The notes beneath the pieces were generated by a model that saw only the letters and a program-made list of their open reading frames with translations, had not been told where the DNA came from and did not search any database. Of a stretch of 64,000 nt of DNA, positions 1 to 10,203 are shown piece after piece. Position numbers and translations under genes: made by a program. Positions within the stretch are counted from its first letter, which is position 1. Each line of letters starts with the position of its first letter. The DNA comes from Richelia intracellularis HH01. Its GTDB lineage: Bacteria; Cyanobacteriota; Cyanobacteriia; Cyanobacteriales; Nostocaceae. Where the stretch lies: assembly GCF_000350105.1 (NCBI RefSeq), contig NZ_CAIY01000029.1:57663-121662 (forward strand), given 5' to 3'.

Positions 1-335
1 AAACTATAAGGTGATAAGTGTCCTTTTAGATCTAAGTTGAATCTGTGGTTAATATAATCAACACCAACTATTTCGCAACCTATTGAATGCAAATATATTG
101 TACCGTCAGATGCTGTCCAAACTTTTATATCGACGGTAGGTTGAATCTTCAATGAAACAAATACTAGTGGGCGCATGTGTAGGCGAAAAACGTTGTTACT
201 CAGGGATTGAATACGACTGCTATCGGCTAAGGCGTTAATGAGGCGTTTAGGCTGATGCAAATACTGCTGGATAGGGATAGATTTTGGTGGAATATAAATA
301 TCCACTGACTGAAAAGCATTAAATTGGGTAAACAT
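1..335 (-). CDS. DUF1997 family protein (partial, runs off left edge)
   Basis: The reading frame on the minus strand starts at the ATG at 333-335 and stays open for 111 codons to the window edge, so the C-terminus is missing. The translation begins MFTQFNAFQSVDIYIP and continues with IQSLSNNVFRLHMRPLVF and IKVWTASDGTIYLHSIGCEI. This beta-rich pattern is what I recognise from DUF1997, a family found in cyanobacteria and plastids whose biochemical role is not established. It is transcribed away from pheA. Family assignment is from memory of the sequence pattern; function is unknown. Confidence 0.6.
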   Translation of the reverse strand, partial: MFTQFNAFQSVDIYIPPKSIPIQQYLHQPKRLINALADSSRIQSLSNNVFRLHMRPLVFVSLKIQPTVDIKVWTASDGTIYLHSIGCEIVGVDYINHRFNLDLKGHLSPYS

Positions 336-397
336 TAATTAGGTTGTCAAATTTTCTATGAGAGTCAATTATATTTATAATATCATTCAATTTATGC

Positions 398-440
398 TGT
401 TTATTTACTATTTTTATAGTATAAAAATAGTAAATAAACA
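398..440. repeat. 21-bp perfect inverted repeat, 1-nt centre
   Basis: The left arm (398-418) is the exact reverse complement of the right arm (420-440), with a single G between them at 419. The arms are almost purely A/T. No U-tract or GC clamp suggests a terminator, and the flanking genes point away from it. It is one of a set of sequence-unrelated long palindromes in this window. Confidence 0.85.
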
Positions 441-972
441 TAGTGATTTTAATTTTATACTAGTAATCTAAAAATATTTTACTGTTGTAGTAAAATATAA
501 TGAGTAATACCATATAAATGGTATAATTACACAATTTTAAATTTATTATCAGGCATGAATTCATGTAAATTATAAAGTCAAATCTCTCATTATATCAGAC
601 TTAGATAAATCACCATTTTTAGAGTTAAAGTAGTTATTTTTTTATCATCATAAATAGTTCGAATTAAATTATAAAATTGACTCTTAAATCTCTTTTTTAA
701 TACTGTAGATAGATATTATCAGTAATTCCTATAATCAGATTAGTCCTATATGTCCTTGAACTTATTTATAGATAAATAACAAAATCATCTGACTGAAGCT
801 ATGGCTAGTTATTTGTAGTGATATATATTTTTTCCATTTGTTAAACCTATTGTTGAAATAGATGATTTATGTCACAATCATTTTTAGTTTGGATAATAGT
901 TTTGATGATTAATATTAATTCAATATTTAATTAATTGTGTCTTTTCTCTCATGTCTTTTATTTTTATCCTTA

Positions 973-1011
973 ACTACTTGTAGATAAAACTACTTGTAGA
1001 TAAAACTACTT
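973..1011. repeat. 16-bp tandem repeat, about 2.4 copies
   Basis: The unit ACTACTTGTAGATAAA occurs at 973-988 and again at 989-1004, followed by a partial copy ACTACTT at 1005-1011. The two full copies are identical. Short tandem repeats are common in filamentous cyanobacterial spacers. No function can be read from it. Confidence 0.85.
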
Positions 1012-1126
1012 TTCTAAATCCATAGCTGAACTTAATCTGAGCTATGTAATCATCGAGTATAACTCTTACAATAGCATTCAGTTCTAACCATGTTAGGTGT
1101 GGGTCATTTGATCCTTCATTTATTAG

Positions 1127-1156
1127 GTTATTTTGCAGCAATTGCTGCAAAATAAC
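1127..1156. repeat. 30-bp perfect palindrome
   Basis: Arm GTTATTTTGCAGCAA (1127-1141) is followed directly by its exact reverse complement (1142-1156), with no spacer. It lies about 190 bp upstream of the pheA start, so it is not a terminator for either neighbour. It could be an operator or a cruciform-forming element; neither can be shown here. Confidence 0.85.
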
Positions 1157-1342
1157 TCTATTTAGTTTTTAAGTAGAGCAGTATGACATGATACTCTGGC
1201 CATATTTTTTATAATTCCTCCTCTGTCTTTCTCACTTAAAGTTATTAGGAGATATATACAAATATAAATCGCTATTAGGGATCGATGATTATTAGTTAAA
1301 AGAATAAGCACTACAGTTAGCAATCTAAAACTTAAAACCAAT

Positions 1343-2221
1343 ATGACTATTTCTATTGCCCATTTAGCTCCTCCTGGTACTTATGCAGAACAGGCAGCAA
1401 TCATCTATCGCAATTGGCTTACTCAAGTTACAAATGAACAAGCTTTTTTGTGTCCCCACTCTACCATTCCCCAAAGCCTACGTTCCGTTTCTGAAGGTGA
1501 GACTTCCTTGGCAGTTGTACCTGTGGAAAATTCAATCGAGGGGAGTGTTAATATCACTTTTGATACCTTATGGCAATTAAATAATTTACGTATTCAATTA
1601 GCTTTGGTTATGCCTATTACTCACATGCTAGTATCCTGTGCAAACGACTTGGCAACAATTCAAACAGTTTATTCTCATCCTCAAGCCCTAGCACAATGCC
1701 AAAAATGGCTAGAAGATTTTTTACCCCACGTACAAGCAATTTCTGCCAGCTCGACAACAGAAGCATTGAAAGTACTTAAAGAAGATATCACAGTTGCAGC
1801 GATATCTTCCCAAAGGGCAGCACAGTTATATGATCTACCAATATTAAGAACAAGTATTAATGATTACCCAGATAACTGCACACGTTTTTGGGTCATTAGC
1901 CAAAATCAGCAACCCAATACCTATAAGAGCCTTAAAAATACTGCTAGTTGTACCTCTATAGCTTTTACAGTGCCTTCTAATATACCTGGTGCTCTGGTCA
2001 AGCCACTACAGGTATTTGCCCATTTAGGTATAAATTTGAGGAAAATTGAATCACGCCCCACGAAGCGCTCACTAGGCGAATACCTATTTTTTATTGATTT
2101 GGAGGCAGATATAGCTTCCCCATCAATGGATTCTGCTCTGGCAGAATTATGTAATCATACAGAAGTAATTAAACTATTGGGTACTTATAATGTCATATCT
2201 GTTACCAACACTTCAATTTAA
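1343..2221 (+). CDS. pheA: Prephenate dehydratase
   Basis: Converts prephenate to phenylpyruvate in phenylalanine synthesis, in the cytoplasm. The 292 residues match the monofunctional bacterial enzyme. The N-terminal catalytic domain (about residues 1-185) shows GTYAEQAA near residue 13, the PVENSIEGSV substrate-binding stretch near 60, and the DNCTRFWVIS segment near 178 with the family's TRF catalytic motif. The C-terminal ACT regulatory domain (about 205-285) contains GALVKPLQVFAHLGINLRKI and ESRPTKRSLGEYLFFIDLE, the phenylalanine-binding ESRP motif, so feedback inhibition by phenylalanine is expected. It is a single-gene unit; the LON-domain gene downstream is convergent. Confidence 0.95.
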   Translation: MTISIAHLAPPGTYAEQAAIIYRNWLTQVTNEQAFLCPHSTIPQSLRSVSEGETSLAVVPVENSIEGSVNITFDTLWQLNNLRIQLALVMPITHMLVSCANDLATIQTVYSHPQALAQCQKWLEDFLPHVQAISASSTTEALKVLKEDITVAAISSQRAAQLYDLPILRTSINDYPDNCTRFWVISQNQQPNTYKSLKNTASCTSIAFTVPSNIPGALVKPLQVFAHLGINLRKIESRPTKRSLGEYLFFIDLEADIASPSMDSALAELCNHTEVIKLLGTYNVISVTNTSI

Positions 2222-2648
2222 ATTCAAGGATAATTACATCTCGATAAAATCTACGGCTTTGAGTCTCAACCTTGGAATATTGCAATGTTGACAGGAAACC
2301 TAAGGGGAGAAATTGTTACCTTATCACTCAAAATCAAAAAAACTACAAAAGTCCAGACATACTTGAAATTCTCTAATGATTTTTGTATTTAGGCTTAAAT
2401 TCTTAAGTATTTTTGACTTGGTTTTTCAAATCCTCAAATCTAATCCGATATCAGTCACTTTAAATTAAAAGCAATTTTTCTGCTATTAATATTCTGGGGA
2501 TTACCCAATGATAATTATCTTGTTATTTATCAATAAAATTTGAAAAGTTTCAGAAATCAAGTTATGCCTCATAATCCACTGTGATCTTTTTATATTTCAG
2601 ATGTAGTTAAATTTAATAGATGAAGACTAATTTATGGCAGACCATAAA
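2222..2648. other. Convergent spacer between pheA and LON-domain gene
   Basis: No reading frame of interest. A 10-bp inverted repeat TAATTTATGG/CCATAAATTA at 2628-2651 overlaps the stop codon of the LON-domain gene and may help end transcription, but it lacks a U-tract in either direction. Confidence 0.5.
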
Positions 2649-3299
2649 TTAAAAGTTATTGTCAAAAGTGTCTTTTAAAACAGTGCGGGCAGCCAAATGG
2701 TTACGAGTTGAAGTGAGGATTTCCGATTCTCTCTGTAAACGCATACCTACATCCTGCATTTCCAACAATGCTTGCTGTTCCGTAGCCACTCCATATAAGT
2801 TACTGGCAATCCAATAAGAGAGTTCAACAGGTAAATTTGGTATATCTTCCGGTAATTCAATTTTCTGCCCAGTTAACTTACCTGAAAGGCGCATTACATC
2901 CCGTAATAACTGCCCTACTTCAGTCGTCATAGGATGCAGATCCTCTTTGCTTGGTATATCCTCAATCCATTCTACCAAACCTACTCGATAGGGTTTTTCC
3001 CTCATATATTCCAAAAGACGAAATCTTTGCTGTCCCATCGTTACCATTCTCATCCGTCCATCTTGCAGCCTCTGGCAATCAGTTATTTTTGCACAGCACC
3101 CGACTTGGGCAAGTGTACCCTGCACTGGATCTACCATTAGCACTCCAAACCTGCGATCGCCAGATAAAATAGTATTCATCATAATACGATAGCGGAATTC
3201 AAAAATATGTAGTGGTAATGAACGATTGGGAAAAAGAACTACTTCTGGTAATGGGAAAAGAGGTAGCTCGCAAACAGCAATGTTAGGGGATGTTGTCAT
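2649..3299 (-). CDS. LON peptidase substrate-binding domain protein
   Basis: A 216-residue protein consisting of the N-terminal (LAN/LON) substrate-recognition domain of Lon protease, without AAA+ or protease domains. Visible family features are ELPLFPLPEVVLFPNRSLPLHIFEFRYR near residue 11, here given only as landmarks LPLFPLPE and LPLHIFEFRYR, then DRRFGVLM and GCCAKITDCQRLQDGRMRM. Stand-alone LON-domain proteins of this size occur widely in cyanobacteria; their role, perhaps in protein turnover, is not proven. The gene contains one of the two HIP1 octamers in the window (3153-3160). It is monocistronic as far as can be seen. Confidence 0.88.
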   Translation of the reverse strand: MTTSPNIAVCELPLFPLPEVVLFPNRSLPLHIFEFRYRIMMNTILSGDRRFGVLMVDPVQGTLAQVGCCAKITDCQRLQDGRMRMVTMGQQRFRLLEYMREKPYRVGLVEWIEDIPSKEDLHPMTTEVGQLLRDVMRLSGKLTGQKIELPEDIPNLPVELSYWIASNLYGVATEQQALLEMQDVGMRLQRESEILTSTRNHLAARTVLKDTFDNNF

Positions 3300-3763
3300 T
3301 ATAATTAGTATCGATTGAATCTTTTAAAAATTTCTAATCAGCTTTTTCCCTCATTCCCAATATGTTTTAGCATATTATTTCCCCCAGAGAAAAGTTCTCG
3401 AGAAATTATTTCTAGGATGCAAGTCAACAATACTAATATTTAACTCAACTTTAGAGATTATTCACAAAGTAAATTATTAAATACGTAGTTTCGACTATTA
3501 CTAGTTTTATAAGCGATTAAATACACTGAGTCCTCGCATAACAAACTGCTGGGAATTTTACCCTTCAGACTATTTAAAGGTTACCTCATAAATAGCCTCT
3601 TCTCTAAAATGAATAACTTGCTTGTCTCTACCATTAAAAATCCTGATTTTTAGCAAATTTTGCTTAAGTGTCACCGATCAATCAATTATGAAATTTGAAT
3701 TATACATGGTGATTTTAGAGTAGACACTTGCATTTTTTTTTCATCTAAAAGTGGGGTTTGACA
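3300..3763. other. Intergenic region
   Basis: AT-rich spacer between rpsJ (whose 3' end is at 3764) and the start of the LON-domain gene, both on the minus strand. It should hold the terminator of rpsJ and the promoter of the LON-domain gene; neither is distinct. No gene seen. Confidence 0.5.
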
Positions 3764-4081
3764 CTATAATTTGACTTCAATATCTACGCCAGAGGGTAAA
3801 TCCAGCTTCATCAAGGCATCAATTGTTTTGGAAGAAGGCTGATAAATATCAATAATGCGTCGATGGGTACGAGTTTCAAAGTGTTCACGCGAATCTTTAT
3901 CAACGTGGGGTGATCGTAAAACACAATAAATGCGGCGTTTTGTTGGCAAAGGAATTGGTCCAATAGCTGTGGCATTAGTACGATTAGCCGTATCTACAAT
4001 CTTTTCACAAGATGTATCCAAAAGACGACGATCAAAAGCCTGTAAACGAATTCTAATCTTTTGTTGTTGCAGAGTTGCCAT
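3764..4081 (-). CDS. rpsJ: 30S ribosomal protein S10
   Basis: Component of the 30S head and, as NusE, a partner in NusB/NusG antitermination. The 105-residue length is standard. The sequence shows [15 protein letters not shown] near the start, the [29 protein letters not shown] loop region (landmarks GPIPLPT and [13 protein letters not shown]) and the C-terminal [11 protein letters not shown]. It follows tuf on the same strand after 220 bp, the usual cyanobacterial str-cluster order. A strong terminator lies between tuf and rpsJ, so part of its transcription may come from its own promoter or from readthrough. Confidence 0.97.
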   Translation of the reverse strand: MATLQQQKIRIRLQAFDRRLLDTSCEKIVDTANRTNATAIGPIPLPTKRRIYCVLRSPHVDKDSREHFETRTHRRIIDIYQPSSKTIDALMKLDLPSGVDIEVKL

Positions 4082-4219
4082 ATTAAATTATTCTGGTCTT
4101 TGTTAATTGTAAGATTTGATATTTGAGATTTTGGACTGTTAGTTGGTTATTTACAGTTAGAAATAACGTAACATAAGATTCTTGCCTGTATATTACCTAA
4201 AAAAATCATTATTCAGTAT

Positions 4220-4255
4220 TCAGTCATAACAGTTCATGCAAAAAGAGCAGAGAGA
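4220..4255 (-). terminator. Rho-independent terminator after tuf
   Basis: Read on the minus strand, the stem GAGCAGAGA pairs with TCTCTGCTC (plus-strand arms 4225-4233 and 4247-4255) around a 13-nt loop, and is followed immediately by TTTTT. It lies 46 bp beyond the tuf stop. This is the clearest intrinsic terminator in the window. Confidence 0.85.
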
Positions 4256-4301
4256 AATGGCAACCATCTCTGCTCCTGATATTTATTACAGTTTGAAGAT
4301 A

Positions 4302-5531
4302 CTAATCCGCGATCTTAGAAACTACACCAGCACCAATGGTACGACCACCTTCACGAATTGCAAAACGCATTCCCTGCTCAATTGCAATAGGGCTAATTAA
4401 CTCTACGGTCATTTTAATACGGTCACCAGGCATAACCATTTCTACTGAACTACCATCATCAGAAGTGAAAGTTGTAATTGTTCCAGTTACATCGGTAGTA
4501 CGCACATAGAACTGAGGACGATAGCCAGAGAAGAAGGGTGTTTTACGGCCACCTTCCTTATCGGTTAACACATAAACCTCACCTTCAAATTTTAGATGGG
4601 GGGTAATAGAAGTAGGTTTAGCAAGAACCATGCCCCTTTCTATATCGTCTTTCTGCACACCACGTAGTAGCAAACCTGCATTATCCCCAGCCATACCTTC
4701 ATCAAGACTTTTCTTAAACATCTCGATACCAGTAACAGTTGTATTGCGGGTTTCCCTAATACCTACCAATTCCACAACATCACCAATTTTTACCTTACCA
4801 CGCTCAATTCTACCAGTAGCAACAGTACCACGCCCTGTAATTGAGAACACATCTTCAACAGCCATCAAGAATGGTTTATCTACATCACGCTCAGGAGTAG
4901 GTATGTAGGAGTCTACACTATCCATGAGATCATAAATTTTATCTATCCATTTACTATCTCCACGTTGGGCTTTGGGATTAGCTGTCATAAACTCTATTGC
5001 CTGTAGACCAGAGCCAGAAATAATAGGGATGTCGTCACCAGGAAAATCGTAGCTAGTAAGCAACTCGCGTACTTCTAATTCCACTAGTTCCATTAGTTCT
5101 TCATCATCCACCATATCTTCCTTATTCAAGAAGACCACCAAGTTTGGGACGCCTACCTGACGTGCTAATAGAATGTGTTCCCGGGTTTGGGGCATGGGTC
5201 CATCAGCTGCAGATACAACCAAGATAGCACCATCCATTTGTGCAGCACCGGTAATCATATTTTTCACGTAGTCAGCATGTCCAGGACAATCCACGTGAGC
5301 ATAGTGACGCCCATCTGTTTCATATTCTACGTGAGCTGTATTGATTGTAATACCCCGTGCCTTTTCTTCAGGGGCATTATCGATTTGGTCATAAGCCCTT
5401 GCCTGAGCTTGACCGAGAGCTGACAATGTCATCGTGATGGCTGCCGTTAACGTGGTTTTACCGTGGTCAACGTGTCCAATGGTGCCAATGTTTACGTGGG
5501 GTTTAGTTCTTTCAAACTTTGCGCGTGCCAT
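4302..5531 (-). CDS. tuf: Elongation factor Tu
   Basis: Delivers aminoacyl-tRNA to the ribosome as a GTP complex. The 409 residues fit the cyanobacterial/plastid form. The GTPase domain shows the P-loop GHVDHGKTT at residues 19-27, switch [13 protein letters not shown], the G3 motif DCPGHADY near 81 and the G4 motif NKED near 136. Domains II and III include [13 protein letters not shown] and the C-terminal [18 protein letters not shown]. It is 30 bp downstream of fusA and certainly co-transcribed with it. The purine-rich GGAAA ahead of the ATG can serve as a ribosome binding site. Confidence 0.98.
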   Translation of the reverse strand: MARAKFERTKPHVNIGTIGHVDHGKTTLTAAITMTLSALGQAQARAYDQIDNAPEEKARGITINTAHVEYETDGRHYAHVDCPGHADYVKNMITGAAQMDGAILVVSAADGPMPQTREHILLARQVGVPNLVVFLNKEDMVDDEELMELVELEVRELLTSYDFPGDDIPIISGSGLQAIEFMTANPKAQRGDSKWIDKIYDLMDSVDSYIPTPERDVDKPFLMAVEDVFSITGRGTVATGRIERGKVKIGDVVELVGIRETRNTTVTGIEMFKKSLDEGMAGDNAGLLLRGVQKDDIERGMVLAKPTSITPHLKFEGEVYVLTDKEGGRKTPFFSGYRPQFYVRTTDVTGTITTFTSDDGSSVEMVMPGDRIKMTVELISPIAIEQGMRFAIREGGRTIGAGVVSKIAD

Positions 5532-5561
5532 GTTATATTGATTTCCTTTTCTAATTCTAAA

Positions 5562-7640
5562 TTAAGCGTTCCCTTTGCTTTTAGCTATTATTGCCTCAGA
5601 CACGTTGCGAGGCACTTCTTCGTAGTGGCTAAACTCCATGGAGAAGACGCCCCGACCCTGAGTCTTTGACCGGATATCAGTAGCGTAGCCAAACATCTCT
5701 GCCAACGGTACTTTAGCAGTCACATTGGACAGTCCATCTTCGGAACCCATCCCTTCAATTTGCCCACGACGAGAATTGAGGTCGCCCATTACATCCCCAA
5801 GGAAGTTTTCAGGCACTTCTACTTCAACTTTCATCATTGGCTCCAATAGGATGGGTGAAGCCTTTATAGCAGCTTCTTTAACTGCCATTGAGGCGGCAAT
5901 TTTGAAAGCCATTTCTGAAGAGTCTACATCATGATAAGAGCCATCTACCAGTGTTGCCCTAATATCTATAAGGGGATATCCGGCTAAAATTCCTGATTCA
6001 CAGGTTTCTTTTATACCTGCTTCAACTGGTTTAATATACTCTTTGGGAACTGAACCACCAACTATTTTAGAAATAAATTCAAAGCCACTTCCTGGTTCTC
6101 CCGGCTCTAAATTAACTACAACATGACCATATTGACCTTTACCACCACTTTGACGAATGAACTTACCCTCAACTTCATTCGCAGCTTTACGGACTGTTTC
6201 TCGGTAAGCCACTTGTGGTGCGCCAATGTTAGCTTCCACCTTAAATTCCCTCAGCATTCTGTCTATTAGAATTTCGAGGTGCAACTCTCCCATACCAGCT
6301 ATTATGGTTTGGTTGGTCTCAGAAGCTATACTCACACGGAATGTTGGGTCTTCCTCTGAAAGTATTTGCAGAGCCTTGGAAAGCTTATCCATGTCATTCT
6401 TGGTTTTAGGTTCGACTGCCACCGAAATCACGGGTTCAGGAACATATAACGACTCCAATACCACTGGGTACTCCTTATCACAAAGAGTATCTCCTGTCAG
6501 TGTGACTTTTAAACCGACAGCAGCACCCAAATCTCCTGCATGGAGTTGATCAACATCAATTCTCTCATCTGCTTTCATCACCACTAAACGCGCAATACGC
6601 TCTTTTTTCCCTTTAGTGGCGTTATAAATGTAACTCCCTTTTTTCAAAATACCAGAGTAGACACGGATAAAAGTCAGACGACCATAGGGGTCAGCCATAA
6701 TTTTGAAAGCTAGTGCAGACAATGGTGCATCATCATCTGCATATCTTTCTGTATTGCCACCATCAGGTAATGTACCTTGAATTGGTGGTACTTCAGTTGG
6801 GGAAGGTAGATAATCTACAACGGCATCCAGTAATAGTTGTATTCCCTTATTCTTAAATGCAGAACCGCAAAGCATTGGTACAATCGTACCTGTAAGTACT
6901 CCTTGACGCAGAGCCCTACATATTTCTTGCTCTTTAAGTTCTTCACCCTCGAAATATTTACTCATTAACTCATCATCAGTTTCTGCTACTGCTTCTACTA
7001 ACTTGGTATGGTAATCTTCTACCAAATCCCTCATCTCATCTGGAATATCTGTTTGTTGAATGTCAGTTCCTTGGTCATTGGAGTATATGTAAGCACACAT
7101 TTTCACCAAGTCTATAATTCCTTGGAACTCATTTTCACTACCAATCGGCAACTGAGTAGCAATCGCATTAGCCCGTAAGTTATTACGTACTTGTTCCAAG
7201 ACCCTATAGAAGTTAGCACCAGTACGGTCCATCTTATTGACAAAAACTATACGTGGTACCTTATAACGATCTGCCTGTCGCCAAACCGTCTCTGTTTGTG
7301 GCTGTACACCACCCACAGAACATAAAACGGTTATTACACCGTCAAGCACGCGCATAGAACGTTCTACTTCAATTGTAAAATCTACATGCCCTGGAGTATC
7401 AATAATATTCACTTGATGGTCCTGCCAACTGGTGCTAATCGCAGCTGCTGTGATGGTAATCCCTCTTTCACGCTCCTGCTCCATCCAGTCCGTTACAGCT
7501 GTACCCTCATGGACTTCACCAATTTTATGAATGATGCCAGAGTAGAATAATATTCTCTCTGTAGTTGTTGTTTTCCCCGCATCTATGTGTGCTGCAATGC
7601 CTATATTGCGAATTTTTTCCAGAGGATGGGTACGTGCCAC
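5562..7640 (-). CDS. fusA: Elongation factor G
   Basis: GTPase that drives tRNA-mRNA translocation and ribosome recycling. The 692 residues are the expected length. The P-loop AHIDAGKTT is at residues 17-25, switch I/G2 around [12 protein letters not shown]3 DTPGHVDF and G4 NKMDR near residue 137. Later domains show [17 protein letters not shown] (domain III) and the domain IV/V stretches GGKGQYGHV and [14 protein letters not shown] [12 protein letters not shown]. It lies between rpsG (125 bp upstream) and tuf (30 bp downstream) in the str cluster. Confidence 0.98.
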   Translation of the reverse strand: MARTHPLEKIRNIGIAAHIDAGKTTTTERILFYSGIIHKIGEVHEGTAVTDWMEQERERGITITAAAISTSWQDHQVNIIDTPGHVDFTIEVERSMRVLDGVITVLCSVGGVQPQTETVWRQADRYKVPRIVFVNKMDRTGANFYRVLEQVRNNLRANAIATQLPIGSENEFQGIIDLVKMCAYIYSNDQGTDIQQTDIPDEMRDLVEDYHTKLVEAVAETDDELMSKYFEGEELKEQEICRALRQGVLTGTIVPMLCGSAFKNKGIQLLLDAVVDYLPSPTEVPPIQGTLPDGGNTERYADDDAPLSALAFKIMADPYGRLTFIRVYSGILKKGSYIYNATKGKKERIARLVVMKADERIDVDQLHAGDLGAAVGLKVTLTGDTLCDKEYPVVLESLYVPEPVISVAVEPKTKNDMDKLSKALQILSEEDPTFRVSIASETNQTIIAGMGELHLEILIDRMLREFKVEANIGAPQVAYRETVRKAANEVEGKFIRQSGGKGQYGHVVVNLEPGEPGSGFEFISKIVGGSVPKEYIKPVEAGIKETCESGILAGYPLIDIRATLVDGSYHDVDSSEMAFKIAASMAVKEAAIKASPILLEPMMKVEVEVPENFLGDVMGDLNSRRGQIEGMGSEDGLSNVTAKVPLAEMFGYATDIRSKTQGRGVFSMEFSHYEEVPRNVSEAIIAKSKGNA

Positions 7641-7765
7641 AGCTGCCTCCTATAGTCTTGGCCTGATGAGACTTGTATATTATGGTTATTTGGGACTCTA
7701 TTTTCAGTTTAAAAACATACAAGTCATACCTCTTAGATTAGAGAATAGCTTCAATGGTTTTGAAC

Positions 7766-8236
7766 CTAGTAACGATAGTGCGCAAAGGCTTTATTCGCTT
7801 CTGCCATTCGGTGAGTTTCTTCCCGTTTGCGGATTGCATTGCCGGTTTCATTGGCAGCATCCATTAACTCGTTTGCTAATCTACCAGCCATTGTTCTCCC
7901 AGAACGTTGGCGTGAGAACTGTACTAGCCAGCGTAACGCCAGAGTGGTTCCCCTCTCTGAACGAACTTCCATTGGTACTTGATAAGTTGCACCACCTACA
8001 CGACGAGCCTTAACTTCTACTAGAGGAGTAGCATTTCTAACTGCTCTCTCAAAAGTTTCTAAGGCCTCACTACCAGTACGTTCCTCAATCATTTTCATGG
8101 CACTGTAAAAAATCCTTGCTGCCAAGGACTTTTTACCATGACGCATGATGCGGCGGACCATCATACTGACAAGACGGCTATTATAGACTGAGTCAGGAGG
8201 AACTTGGCGCTTTTGTATAACACCACGACGAGACAT
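7766..8236 (-). CDS. rpsG: 30S ribosomal protein S7
   Basis: Primary 16S rRNA binder that organises the 30S head and contacts tRNA near the E site. The 156 residues match bacterial S7. Recognisable stretches are [16 protein letters not shown] at the start, [29 protein letters not shown] and the C-terminal [20 protein letters not shown]. In other bacteria S7 is the translational repressor of the str mRNA; nothing in this sequence tests that here. It sits between rpsL and fusA. Confidence 0.97.
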   Translation of the reverse strand: MSRRGVIQKRQVPPDSVYNSRLVSMMVRRIMRHGKKSLAARIFYSAMKMIEERTGSEALETFERAVRNATPLVEVKARRVGGATYQVPMEVRSERGTTLALRWLVQFSRQRSGRTMAGRLANELMDAANETGNAIRKREETHRMAEANKAFAHYRY

Positions 8237-8570
8237 ATTTCAACCTTGAAATTGTAATTTGGTAAAAAATTAAGCCATTTAATTTAGACTGAAAACCCGT
8301 AAATGGGATATCACTGTCTTTAGCGAAAAAATAACAGATAGAGCGACAACTAATTATATAACCCTAATAAGCAGATTAAAATATACCTGCGGCTCATAGC
8401 AGTTAAAAATTGCCTGCATATCTTGTGAATAGCAGACAATAGTAGGTCTTACAGGTTAGGAGATTGTTGTGTCTAATAACCAGTACCAGCAATTACTTAC
8501 TAGTCTTGGCACATGAGATAAAAGCCATAGCTAAAATCAACACCAAAATCATTGATTTCCTTGTATTTCC
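8237..8570. other. rpsL-rpsG spacer, 334 bp
   Basis: Unusually long for a str-operon spacer. It holds no reading frame I would support and no clear terminator or promoter. Whether rpsL and rpsG share one transcript is not decided by the sequence. Confidence 0.5.
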
Positions 8571-8942
8571 CTACTTAGGACGTTTAGTTCCATACTTAGA
8601 ACGGCCTTGCTTACGGTCTTTGACGCCGGCAGTATCCAAGGTACCACGAATGACATGGTATCTCACCCCTGGGAGATCTTTAACCCTACCGCCACGAATC
8701 ATGACTACAGAGTGTTCTTGTAAGTTATGTCCAATTCCTGGGATGTAAGCAGTAACTTCAAACCCAGAGGTAAGTCTAACCCTTGCTACCTTACGGAGAG
8801 CAGAATTAGGTTTCTTTGGAGTAGTTGTGTAAACCCTAGTACACACCCCACGACGTTGTGGGCATTCCCTGAGAGCAGGAGATTTTGTCTTTTGACTTGC
8901 TTTTTCACGTTCGGTTCTTATTAATTGCTGTATTGTTGGCAT
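8571..8942 (-). CDS. rpsL: 30S ribosomal protein S12
   Basis: Decoding-centre protein of the 30S subunit and first gene of the str cluster. The 123 residues show the N-terminal [40 protein letters not shown] (landmarks RGVCTRVY and [11 protein letters not shown], the site of streptomycin-resistance mutations), [26 protein letters not shown] and the basic tail [11 protein letters not shown]. Lysine is kept at the PKKPNSA position, so no resistance change is evident. The region upstream (8943 onward) must carry the operon promoter. Confidence 0.97.
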   Translation of the reverse strand: MPTIQQLIRTEREKASQKTKSPALRECPQRRGVCTRVYTTTPKKPNSALRKVARVRLTSGFEVTAYIPGIGHNLQEHSVVMIRGGRVKDLPGVRYHVIRGTLDTAGVKDRKQGRSKYGTKRPK

Positions 8943-9281
8943 GGTTTACAGCACATAAAGTGACTTGCTATGTGTATGAGAGTTTGAGTAAATAACAATT
9001 GTATCGTCTTCAACTTTTTTCTGTCAAACCTTTCTTGGCTTGTAACATATTAACTATAAATGTTGTAAATTTTGGAGTTCTAGATTAAGGGATATCAACA
9101 AGATATTGAGTATGCTAAATAAGTTGCATTAACATAGTAAGTATAATGAACTTCTGGTTATTATGTAGTAGTTTGAACTGGCAAAAGAATAAAAATGAAA
9201 AATGTGGATCACCCAGATTGAAATTAAATTTATGTTACAAGAATAATTCATAAGTTCTGCTTATAATTAATCACATCATGG
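8943..9281. other. Upstream region of rpsL
   Basis: AT-rich spacer that should contain the str-operon promoter on the minus strand. No confident -35/-10 pair or RNA structure was picked out. Confidence 0.45.
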
Positions 9282-10016
9282 ATGGCTGCTTATAAGTTGA
9301 TGACTGCAAATATCCGCTTACTTTCCATGGGTTGTTATGGAAAAACCGTCAGTGTTAGGTAAGATAATTCATCCAGTAATGTTAGTGGTTGACCAGCAGG
9401 TAGGAATTAGGGAAATTTATCAGGGGGTCCATGCAATTGCAGCCCTAGCCTATGAAATACAAAATATACCAAAGTGACGTAAATGTTGCCATGTCCCATA
9501 ATCATATTTACGTCATTTTAGCAATGAAACCAGTTTATCGCTTTGGGGTTGATTGTCTATCAAAACTGGGTGAAGTCATAAATAATTGCCGATAAAATAG
9601 CTAATGCTCTTCATAGTAGGAACAGATTTGGTAATATAAGCGGAAAAGGACCTCATGGTGTCACCAATTTTAATGACAAGGGCTATCAAATTAGCCGAGT
9701 GTGGACGATACTCCGTAGCCAGATAATTAGTTAGGTATCCCAGATACTTACTGATAGAAAAATACTTGCAGATTATGGCTTAATTGCTGCCGTTAAATTA
9801 TTAGCGATTACAGCAAATCTTTGGAATGAATTCGCACCTCAAAATCTATAATTGCACACAGAAGAACTCTGGAAATTGTTGCCATTAATTCATCATGTGG
9901 GAGTAATTTCTATTGGTTACTCAACACCAGAATTTACAGGAGAATATATTGAGAAACTTTCTCCTCTCGGTAATGCATATCAGGCAAAGACTCCAAAGAC
10001 GATAAATAAATACTAA
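9282..10016 (+). pseudogene. Decayed protein-coding gene, family not recognised
   Basis: Several plus-strand segments read as natural protein but are broken by stops and frame changes. One runs from ATG 9282 (MAAYKLMTANIRLLSMG). An overlapping frame (9337-9477) reads EKPSVLGKIIHPVMLVVDQ and then VGIREIYQGVHAIAALAYEI. A third frame, from about 9582 to 10016, reads HGVTNFNDKGYQISRVWTIL, then a TAG, then VSQILTDRKILADYGLIAAV and KLLAITANLWNEFAP, then a TAA, then LHTEELWKLLPLIHHVGVIS and a final TAA. Both internal stops are explained by C-to-T changes in Gln codons (CAG to TAG, CAA to TAA). I do not recognise the family. A 10-bp inverted repeat TGACGTAAAT/ATTTACGTCA lies at 9475-9515. Confidence 0.6.
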
Positions 10017-10203
10017 ATTTCTAGTTTTTTGTATATATTTTTGAGATAATGGGAATTACATTTGCACACTTAAATCTTAAAACTACACAAATTGTAAAAC
10101 TCTATAAGGAAGATATAGTTAGGGATACAACTCCTATAGTGACTGGTAATTTATGCTTTCCTAGTACTGGTCTGGAGAGTTAGCTTTCTTGGAGATAACA
10201 GGA

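Larger units (their letters stand above)
336..1342. other. Divergent intergenic region, ~1 kb
   Basis: Very AT-rich spacer between the divergently transcribed DUF1997 gene and pheA. It must contain both promoters, but none is clear enough to mark. It holds a 43-nt palindrome (398-440), a 16-bp tandem repeat (973-1011) and a 30-bp perfect palindrome (1127-1156), listed separately. No credible reading frame or RNA gene was seen. Confidence 0.6.

Noticed and set aside
9475..9568. Inverted repeats TGACGTAAAT/ATTTACGTCA and CCAGTTT/AAACTGG considered as a mobile-element end
   Set aside because: No target duplication, no transposase remnant and a long loop; they lie within a decayed gene.
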